NCBI RefSeq assembly: GCF_018691265.1
Contig: NW_024881261.1
Coordinates: 23,523,374 to 23,587,373, forward strand
Direction: 5' to 3'
Origin: Tyto alba
Lineage: Eukaryota > Chordata > Aves > Strigiformes > Tytonidae
Length of the DNA: 64,000 bases
Part shown: piece after piece, positions 54,493 through 64,000 of the stretch
How the letters are laid out: every line of letters starts with the position of its first letter
Numbering within the stretch: the stretch's first letter is position 1
Made by a program: the position numbers and the translations under genes
The notes under the pieces: generated by a model
What the model was told of the DNA's origin: nothing
Database searches by the model: none
What the model saw: only the letters and a program-made list of their open reading frames with translations

Positions 54493-57400
54493 GCTCTCCC
54501 CGGGGCGGCGCCTCTGCCGCGGGGCGCGGGGAGGGGCGGAGGCTGCGGCCCGGCGCCTCCGGTCTCTCCCGCCCCCCGCCCCGGGCCAGGCGAGCGAGGA
54601 GCCGGGAGCGCCCCCGCCGCGGCGCGTCTCCCCGCCCCCGGGACGGGCGGGCGGCAGGCCGGCACCGGGAGGGGGAAGGGAGGCGGCGCGGCGGGCGGCC
54701 CGGCCCGTCCCCCGGCGGCCCCTCAACGGGCGAGGGCCGGCGGCCACCATGGAGAGCTCCCGCGGGGCCGCCCCCTCCGCTCCTCCGGCCGCGGCAGGGC
54801 CGGGCCCCGCCGGGGGCAGCGCGGCGGGGGGAGCCATTTTGTCAGGCGGCAACGGCTGAGGGCGGCGGAGCGGCCGCCCTGGGCGCCCGGGCTGAAGGGA
54901 GCTCCCCGGGGCACCCCCGCGGAGGGAGGGGCCGCGTCCATGCTCTCCCCGGGGCGCCTCCCGCCTCCACCACCCGGGGACGAGGCGGCACCGCCTCACC
55001 TCTGCGTTGAGGCCTTCGGTGCAGGGCCAGCCTAACACAAGAGATGGAAGAGGAGGAGGAGGATCAAGTTCCCCTCAAGGGCGTACCCTGGCCTGGCTTA
55101 CTGGAAGCTCCCAGCACCAGATAGTTCGGCCAAACTTCTCTGCTCACCCGGAGAGCTGCACAACCATGGACGATGGAGGCAGCCAGGAGCATTGAGGGCT
55201 CTGCGTGCTGCAGCATGGGCTGCCCTGTCCCAGTCCCTGACACCCCTCAGAGCTGCACGGGGAGGTACCCGCACTGCACCGCTGGCCTGATCTTTGCAAA
55301 TGCAGCAGGCCACAGCCCTTCCACTATATACAAACCGTGCAAATTTTGTGTAGAGCAATGAGTCCAACCAGAGGCGGGGCATAAGATTGGGTTTGGCCTT
55401 GGCATAAACAGTGGTACAGCTGTACTAAATCTGAGGTAATCTGGTCATCCCTGATGACTACTCCCTATTAAATTAATTTTGCTAATGAAAAAAGCTAAGT
55501 AGTTCCTGCGCTCATCTGTACCAGGCTGTTAATTTCATCCCTCTCCTCCCTTTTAGTGTATCCTGTTGTACCAGTGCAGGTTGGCTAAAGGACTGCACCA
55601 TACCCTAGATCACAGAAATTAGCTAGGTTTAAAAGACGAAACCAAAAGACACCTCAAAAAAAAGACACCAACCCAAAAATCTCTGAATCCCTTAAACATC
55701 TGCCAACAAACCCAGTCAGATCTAGCAAACATCTAAACATACACATAAAACAGTATTTAATCAAATGCAGTATGTCTAAAGAGTTGCTGCTTTGCATCTC
55801 AGCTAATAACACAGCTCTTATGCATTATATGTACTGAGCTGTGCAAACCAGTTCACACAATAAATCAGGAATTTAAGAAAGAAAAGCTATTCAGAGGTAA
55901 TATTTTCCAGCAAGGTCTTGGTTCTTGCCCCATTCAGGTTCAAGGGAAAAGCATGACATCTCAGGTGAGTGCCTGCCATCTTGAGCATGAAAAGCCGTTT
56001 GCCTCAAGCAAAAATACAGTAAAACTGATGAGTTACACAAGAGCTTGGGTTGACCTTGTGTTTTTATTACATAACCAAGACAGTCCAAGCAGGAAACTGA
56101 ATGAAACATCACTGTAAAGATACTCAGAAGCAACTGAAAGTTTTAAGGGAATCAGAATTATAAACCCTTAGGTTATTTATTAATGACACTTGTAAGACTC
56201 CAAAGTTTTGGAAAAACAGAATTCTCTTAATTCCATATCCACAAGTAAAATGGGTGTTTGCACACAAAAAGAGAGCTGAGATACCATGGGCTACCATGGT
56301 AGAAATCCTGGGTGACTATTTTGGATTTAATAGCTAAGCTTTCCAGTAGCAGGAATTACTTACTACTTTATACCACATGTTCTGCAAATGTCTGTCATTG
56401 TACAACCAATTTAAAGGGCCTGTTTTTAAAATAGAACAAAAGCTCATTTGCTTCAATAGCATGCATCTGTATGCATTCAGAATATGCAGTGAGGGCATGG
56501 GATAGGGAGAGCAGTAAATAAAGGTTGCTCCTATTGACTTGGCATTAGCTTAAAGTTGATCTGCTTGAACAAGGAGCAGAGGGAATGTATTCAGTCTCTT
56601 ATTTAGAATCAAGTGAAGCTCAGTAATAAATGCAGTTTGGATGTTTGACAGCATGAAACTGCAGAGAGATTCTCATATTCTAAAGAAAGTAATTTGTCCA
56701 TACATTTCCAAACACACAGGGAACCTGAGACCTGCTGAGTGTTGTCAGGAATCACCTCTTCACCTCACCTGAAGTGCAGTTGCAAGAGAGGTGTCTCTTA
56801 CTTCCTTCAATTGCTCACTTCTCTCATGAGCCCACAGCCGACATGCATCTTGTCTCCTGGGGTATGAAGTAAAAGGGGCTGACGCAGTCAGAACTCTGGC
56901 TGAGGAAAAAGCATAGCATAATTTTACTTTGCTATGATGCTGTGCCAGCAGGAGACATTATCAGCTTCTAGGCAGCATACCCAGTGCCCTGCATGCTGAA
57001 ACACTTCCAGTCATATCTAGGCATCACCTAAAGAAAAGGCTCACAGATGAAATCTTGTGAGGTTCTGCCCTTCTCCCTGCCCCCCCCCCCATATTATGTT
57101 GATGTGATAAATGGTGTTATGTCTCCGTATAAACCAGACCTCCTTAAAACATGAAAAATAATTTGAATTACCATTTTTTAAAACAGCTGACCATTTTTAA
57201 CAACAACTAGAAAGAGAAGTTAGCTAGCACAGTTACCTTGGGGTTTTATTGTTGTCATTTTTCTAACATACTCCATCTTGCCTCATTAAAATACAGAGCA
57301 TGTGCCTTTGTCATTAGGACAATACCAAAACCTACATTAGGGAGAGAATTACAGAACTCTAAGCCCTTTAGCTTGTCACTGAAGCTTTTTCATGTAGTAT

Positions 57401-57738
57401 TGTCTGTCAGTCTGCTAGAGACTCTGGAAGGGGCATTCACATTGCCCCAGCTCACTTCACGGTAAAGGCAAAGCCAATTGATTTGATACATCTTGTGTTC
57501 AAGGAATCAAACAATTTCTACAAGCACAACAAGCAGCGTTATGGTTGTTACAAACAGAAATGTGGCTTTTCAGGTACAAGTCAGTGTACCTTTATAATCC
57601 TGACAGTTGCCCACAAATCTTGCACAAATGCCAGACAAATTGAAGTATTTCTGAAAAGCAGATTCACATTTTACTTCCTGGTTCAGCTTTGCCACCAAGC
57701 GGCCATTCCATTCCACACATTTTAATACCTAATTTATC

Positions 57739-57760
57739 AAAAAAAAAAAAAAAAAAAAAA
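57739..57760. repeat. Poly-A run
   Basis: Twenty-two consecutive A on the + strand, with no recognised retrocopy 5' of it. Confidence 0.85.
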
Positions 57761-58149
57761 TAGCTGATGCCTATGATGCCTATTCTGACTGGATATTCCA
57801 AGCCATTAGCTAGCACTGGGCTGCCTTCCAAACAATTGCTTTCGTAATGGAGAAACAATTCAGCAAGAGAAGCACATGGAATAATCAAGCCAATACATCT
57901 TACTTGGTACTACAGGGAATGGAGCCATTTGGGATGCAGATGATCCCTGTCTTCCCCCTGCTCCATCTCAAAGCAGTACACACTGAAGCTGCATGCAAAA
58001 GATGTTTAAACAAAAAGGTGTTATATTAAAACCCAGACTTTCCTGATGATTTCCTTAAGTACTGCAAAGTATAGTAGCAACTATATTTTAGTAAATCATC
58101 GCCTCAGACAACAAGTGCCATTTATTGAAGTTGAGACAGAAGTTAGATG

Positions 58150-58240
58150 TAAAAACGTCTATGTGAAATTCTGTACCCATCTCATGCAGGTCAGATGATC
58201 AGAACAGTCCCTTCTGAATAACAGTGACAGATCTTTAAAA
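58150..58240 (+). mobile_element. Possible ancient LINE/SINE 3' tail
   Basis: The stretch tctcatgcaggtcagatgat then cagaacagtcccttctgaat resembles the 3' tail shared by old amniote CR1-related LINEs and SINEs (agatgatc..atggtcccttctg). It is short and diverged, so this is tentative. Confidence 0.35.
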
Positions 58241-59079
58241 CTGGCACATTACAATGTCCCAGAATCATCTAATTACCCAGCAAGAACTTTTTGAAAACTC
58301 TAAGAAAGAAATTGAATCACAGGAGAGATAGATATGTTCCAGATCCCAAGAGAAAGATGCATAGAGCAAATCTTGCAGAGATAAACCAGGTCTGAGAGGG
58401 AGAGACATGCTATAAGCAGGAGAACAAGATAAGGAAGACAAAACTTTTAAGAGGTTGTTCCATTTCATTGACTCTCACTAGTGACTGCTTGAAACCATCC
58501 TTTCTGAATTGCCAGAAATGGTACTGCGGTTGATATAAACTGTAAGTCTGTCTCAGAACAAGCCATATATTATTTTAAATACATTTTGATGTATTGTTGT
58601 ACTGAGTTTCAATATGAATACCTGAAAGATTTCTTTTAAGAGGACACAAGATTTCCCTGCTGTCCCGAGACAGTTTTTTATGGCAAACCTTATTATCCAT
58701 GAGGGCACCATTCAGAAAGGTTTAAAGGACAGTCTTAAGCCATTTTTTCCAGCACCACAAAATCACTATCACTGCAATACTGTAGCTGCCAATGTCATCC
58801 AGTACTGAGAAGTTGCACCGACTTAAAAAAGAAAAAAAGACAAACAAAACCAAATTATCAGATAGTTGCTGGTATAAATTACAAGCTACTTTACTGTTAC
58901 ACTCCCTTCCTGCACATATTTCCTTCATTCCCCGATAAACTCTATGGACAGGCTGTGGAAGTACAGGCTACATTTAAAAGGCCAGTCAAGGCCACAGTCA
59001 TCCATTGCATCACATCACAACTGTAAAAAACAGGCTAAGGCAACCCAGCTTGTGCCACTTAGCCTGACTCTAGAATTTT

Positions 59080-59510
59080 AGGTGATTTTTTCACACCAAA
59101 AACCTACCAGCCATGTCTCTAATTTCAATCTCACACCTCTGGAGTAACAGTACCTCAAACTCTTCCTTAGGTTCCTCAAAATATCACTCGCTCTGCTTAA
59201 AGCATTCCTTCCCCCGCCCCTATTATCTAGTTCAAACTTTTCCTTCCTTAGCCTTAAGCAATTGCTCTTTCTCCTGCCATCTGAGACCAAGCAATTCCCT
59301 CTCTTCATTTATCTTACTACCTTGATGATATTAATAGACTATGATCCAGTCACCTCTACTCACTCTAAAAAATGAGTTCACTCTGCTTTTTGCTGCCCTC
59401 CTTTGTGTTCTCTCTAGTTTTCTCAGAGCCTCCACAAGCAAGAGACTTAACTGACAAAGTATTCAAGGTAAGCAGGTTGACGTGTAGGGTCTTATTAAAA
59501 AACAACAATC
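59080..59510 (-). mobile_element. Degraded CR1-type LINE relic, antisense
   Basis: On + the order 'gactatgatccagtcacctctac', 'tttttgctgccctcctttgtg', 'agtattcaaggtaagcagg' matches the reverse complement of the CR1 3' ORF end and following tail. Heavily diverged; edges approximate. Confidence 0.5.
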
Positions 59511-60744
59511 TTCTTCCTCTATAACAGGAACTATGATGTACAACTGTGATTTTGATTTTATTTATTTGTAAACTTTGATGAAGCATGTTGATCCATGAAC
59601 ACGTTGTCCTACAGATTAGAAAAATCCCATTAAGCATTTTTAAAGGAAATTTAGGGGGAAACACACCCACAAAAGGCAGACATGTGATGATGAGTCAGCT
59701 GCTGAAGAGCACATGCACTCTTTTCTCACAAACACATCTGGCCATTGTTACCAGATGACAAAAGTGGAACTATGCCTTCAACCTAACTCTCTGCATCCTT
59801 TTCCCAAGCTACTGAGACCAAACACCACTAAGTATTAGTAAGAATTCACTGTTCCATTAGGACTGGATACCTTAATAAAGTGTTGAACTAAAAACAACCC
59901 TCAAAACTGGGCAAACCTGAGGTCGTGACAAATAGTTAAATGAATGCAGAAAAGGATATCCCAAAATAATCCCACAGAAGGATTTATAAGCTTTGCTACT
60001 ATGTATTTTGTCCCAGTAACTTTATATGCAACTAGAAAATTATAAAACCAGTGGAGAGATGTGGGTGTTTTCCCCCCATAAACTATGAGAACATGTTATG
60101 AATTTATTTTCTGGTCTGTACCACTCAGCTCTTCATATGAATTACATCCTTGTGTTCAAATCAGTAATTTATTATGAAAAATCAGTTGAGACTTCCCCCT
60201 ACCACCACCTTCTTTTTCCTCTTCAAATGAGTAAGATGTCATAAACTGACTGTTATATCTGCTATATTAAATAGCTTATTTTAAGCCTCTAAGGGAAGTA
60301 AACCAAAACCAGTCTACAGTGCTGAAATGGTTCTTTAACATCAACTAAGGTTTTTCCACCTATCTGGAGAAACTAACCGAACTACCAAAGCAAATGTAAA
60401 CAACTATGCATTATTTCATCCAGTTAGGAGCAATTAATACATAGGGTCACGAGCAATCAGTTATTTCTTCTTAAATGTACTTAAAAATACATGCCTGCTT
60501 TCTAAAAAATTGTAGCAGACTCAAGGGTAGCATAATGTTAACTTGCATTTGATTGACATATTTTATATCTACAAAAAAGTCAGCCTAAACCTTTACAAAA
60601 AGCTAAAGTTTAGTATGCTGTATTGGAACTATAGGAATTTGAAAGCAAATTATTTTCAAGCAACAAAACATGTAGTTCCATAGCAAAGAGAACCCAGAGG
60701 TTTTTCAAGTAGTATATAAGCTATGATGTTATGTTATACAATTA

Positions 60745-60770
60745 TATTTATATATATATACACACGTATA
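60745..60770. repeat. TA/CA microsatellite
   Basis: An imperfect TA repeat followed by CACACG. Confidence 0.75.
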
Positions 60771-62109
60771 GAGAGATATCTCACAGCCAACACCTTGTCA
60801 GACAACCGAAGTAGAAATATTCATTCATTAGTTAAATTAGCCTTATGTGCAGCATTCCAACCAAGTAATTCAAGGTTAGTAAATCAAGATTTATAAATCA
60901 AAGTTACTTGTGTTCAAGCTACTATTTACTATTCACAAAAATTTCATGTTAACATGCTTGTGCTGTAATGTGCTTTAAGCTACTTAAGACCATCTTGAAC
61001 AGTTTGATTTTTTTTTTGTAATTAGCAAGAGTTCTATGCTTGGAACTCCCTTAGTTCAGAGTCACGTAAGAATTAACTGGTATATAAATTTAGAGTAAAA
61101 AAACCCCTGGAATGATAGATAACCCTAGACTACCATCACAATCACTTTGCCTGAATAGTTAAAACATTAAGCTAAAATTTAACAATGTGATTCTTTGATT
61201 TATTACTGAAGTGCAGCTTTCTTGTATTCACCTTTCATGTATTCATATTTAAAATTATTTTGATTAGTGATATATACACACATACAGCATCTCAAGCCCA
61301 TGATTCACTGGCGAATCATCTGGGACTGGGCCATCCCAAACTCAAGATAACTCTCCTTCAACAATCCCAGTGGAAGTTAGTTTACAAATAGACACTTGGT
61401 CTTCTTATTCATAAGTATATTCAGCGCTTATTCACTCAAGAATGAATACTGAAAGGATTGATGGCAATAGGGAAGTTTCTTCAGTGGAAGTCATCCATTT
61501 GCATCTGTTTCCATAAATACACTAGCAAACATATTCCATGTTCTGAAATGATTGTATAGCTGGTGTTAGTTGGTATTTTTCCATTAATCAAATAGCAATC
61601 TTAAAAACATTTCCAAGTTGTATTTTTTTGTTTTTAAAAGATAAAAAAATCCTTCAATGTCCTAGAATGATGCAAATGGAAAATAATTCCAGTAGTAGTG
61701 TGAGGGGATAGAAAAAATATTTTAAGATGCTTTTTCTATAACATTTTCTGAAACTGTAAAGGTAACTCAATCAGTGATAGTAATGGTGGAAGAACTAGCA
61801 TGAAAGAAGCATTACAGATATCTAACTAGGCTTGAAAAGATTCTGGACTATGCAGTGATAAAATGCTAGAGGCAGCAAGCACAGATAGATGAAAATCTCA
61901 TACTTAGGCTTTTTGCTGCCCATAGTGCTAAACAGGAGACAACACAGTGATAGGATGCATCTAACTTAAGTGAGGTGTTTGTAAAACCCAAGCACGTTTT
62001 TATCTTTGCCCCATCTGGCACAAACACTAAATTAATCTACACTGTTTGTCCAACGTCTATTTATACATATAGCAGTGGTATGTAAGTGTTTCTGCACAGT
62101 TTCATTTAC

Positions 62110-62226
62110 CACAGCATGAACATTATTAAAGACTCCTGTAAAGAACGTTGCTTGCTCTCTACATCAGTCAATCTTCCCTTCTCAAAAGCTTCAGCAGCAG
62201 ACTGAGGACCCTCTCTGCACAGGAAT
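62110..62226 (-). other. Unassigned exon-like segment
   Basis: The 117-nt segment on the - strand lies between a pyrimidine-rich acceptor (TCTTTTTTTCCTTCTTTTAA then TGGACAG) and a good donor (GTG|GTAAAT). One frame is open throughout and reads like protein, including AAEAFEKGRLTDVESKQRSL. Its length is divisible by three. If the donor is not used, TGG TAA would end the frame directly. I cannot match it to the neighbouring gene expected from mammals (USP54) or to anything else. Confidence 0.3.
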
Positions 62227-64000
62227 CTGTCCATTAAAAGAAGGAAAAAAAGATTTAGACTGCCCAATTACTGTGTGGTTTTTGGAAAGACAGACACATT
62301 TGATTGAAATGTTGTAATGCATGTTTTCCTTCAATTTATCTTCTTCACCTATCCATCTGTTCCTTCCTATTCCAATCCACGCTCACTCGTGTTTTTTGTC
62401 TTTCTTCTTCTCCCCACACCCCTACCCTGGCCTTCTCCCCAAATGACATTAGATGCAAAACCTGAAATCCCACCTACACTTTATAGATCCTACCCCAACC
62501 ATCACTGGTAAGCCAGTTTCAGCAATGTTAGCAATCATGGCAAATATCAGTAAGACAGTTCCTTCCTTCTCCCCAAACTCCCCATGTTTTAAGATGGGTG
62601 CAGCAGCCTTTGATTAGGAAGGACCAGGCACTTAATCTTGCACTTCTGTAGCTCACCTCTCTAAAGCAGAGTGCATTTGGTTAACTCACCAGTACTGTAC
62701 GCTCCAGCACGTAGTCCAGTTGAACAAATCTGCTGCTCAGCAGGTTTGATTTCCATAAACAGTGTGCGCACAAACTCTGCTGCCTTCAGGAGAAGGAACT
62801 GCGCTAGGTAGTTCCTTTTCCATATACAGAAAGATTGTATTTACACAAATTTGCTACTGCTAGAAGATCAAGTTACTCTTCATTTTATTATTGCTCTTTT
62901 TTGCCCCCTACACAGCTGGGCCTAAATGCATATCACACACACAGTGAGAGATGATACAAATGCAGGGAATAAGAATTTTACTTTTATGAAACCGGAATTA
63001 TTTTAAAATGTAAATTTGAATGTGCCAGGGTCTCATTTCACTTAATTCCATCCCTTAACCTACTCTACAGCCAATTACAGATATTTTATAAAGAAAGCCC
63101 TGATTATGTTGCATCAAAGCCTACAAACTTTTTAAACACTAAGAAACACTGTTCCAAAATAGCTTATGAATTCCTTGTGGAAGCTCCCTCCTTGTCCTTC
63201 TTATAGACAACAGTCAATCTTTATGAGCTATTAAACTAATGCATAACTGATTTTTCTAGGGTTTAAATAGTCAATAAATATCGAGTTAACAAGTTACCAG
63301 GCGAATTACAAGGTAAATACTAACTTACTAACCTCACTAAGACTTGCAGGCACAAGCTACAGATAAAGTAAAGGTATTTTTCCAGCTTCACGTTTCCTCC
63401 CACATTAAATGTATTGCTCAAACTACTTCAGTTTGTTTCTATTCTGATATACTAACATATTATTTGGTATAGAGATATTTCAGAGGTTATGTCCCAATTT
63501 TTCCTTTTCAGGCCTCTGGCTGAGTTAACTTCATATCAAGTAATTGATATACACAGGACATTTACAAAACAGTTTTGAAACCTGGTAGCTAGAACTATGA
63601 TGACTGAATAATAACAACAGTTCCCTTTAAAAAAAAACCCTGGATACCACTGATGATTAAAATGAGTTGCAACAACTCAGGATTATTCTGCAGAGCTTTA
63701 CAGAAGTGTACTTCTTCCTTCATGGTATCTAGGATTAAAAGAAAAAAAAAATAATCCCAGCATGCACTTTTTCATACTCACAAATGTTTTATATTCCATA
63801 CTGATTCCTGAAAAAGTGACTTTGTATTTATTTTGGCAGATTATTTTTTTAAGATAATTGAGTTCAAGACTACTTAAGCCTCACTTTGTAACCTGACTTT
63901 TTTAGAGTGGTAGTCAAGCAAAGTGTCAAATACTTATCCATGTCCTCATTTGCACCCAGGGGCTACAGTAACTTTCTCCAACTGCTGAAGATAACAAAAA

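Larger units (their letters stand above)
55000..59070. other. Upstream flank of PPP3CB, no recognised gene
   Basis: This is the flank beyond the CpG island. It holds short chance ORFs on both strands, an A22 run at 57739-57760 and a possible ancient LINE tail at 58150-58240. In mammals the 3' end of USP54 lies next to PPP3CB; no USP54 coding sequence is recognised here, though its 3' UTR could be. Confidence 0.6.
59511..64000. other. Distal upstream flank, no recognised gene
   Basis: AT-rich DNA with a TA/CA microsatellite (60745-60770) and one exon-like segment on the - strand at 62110-62226. No known coding exon is recognised. It could be a 3' UTR or intron of the next gene, or intergenic DNA. 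Confidence 0.6.

Noticed and set aside
59365..59670. 101-aa - strand ORF upstream of PPP3CB
   Set aside because: It starts in AT-rich DNA and runs into degraded CR1 sequence; no domain is visible.
55000..64000. USP54 coding exons upstream of PPP3CB
   Set aside because: Nothing resembling the USP54 C-terminal sequence I remember is present. Its 3' UTR cannot be excluded.

Overview
The window is vertebrate nuclear DNA, almost certainly from a bird. It is AT-rich and intron-dominated, with spliced genes and one CpG island. It also carries CR1 LINE copies whose 3' tails end in the TTCTATGATTCTATGA-type repeat typical of avian CR1. The tail subtype looks neoavian to me, but that is an impression and not a classification.

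Two genes face each other. From 1 to about 5.72 kb on the + strand lies the 3' part of ANXA7 (annexin A7): five coding exons for the last 255 residues, a TAG stop at 5499-5501 and an AATAAA signal at 5694. From 54.16 kb down to about 9.28 kb on the - strand lies the complete PPP3CB gene (calcineurin A beta): 14 coding exons that account for every residue, 519 aa once one apparent extra base in exon 2 is discounted, followed by a 1.5 kb 3' UTR. Its promoter is a CpG island at about 53.6-55.0 kb. About 3.5 kb of intergenic DNA separates the two 3' ends.

The rest is intron and flanking DNA. PPP3CB intron 1 (14 kb) carries a 5'-truncated CR1 with a dead reverse transcriptase, a second CR1 tail of the same subfamily, and two much older CR1 relics. 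The 9 kb upstream of PPP3CB (55-64 kb) holds degraded CR1 sequence, simple repeats and one exon-like segment, but no gene I can name.

The points most worth checking are these. A 7-base homopolymer in PPP3CB exon 2 breaks the frame and is probably an assembly error. A NAGNAG tandem acceptor at exon 11 predicts isoforms with and without one valine. The mammalian polyproline N-terminus is absent. Two unassigned exon-like segments with good splice sites lie outside the known genes at 8.67 and 62.1 kb. ANXA7 and PPP3CB are convergent, with no MSS51 between them. I found no CRISPR array, operon, RNA gene or clearly new biological system.
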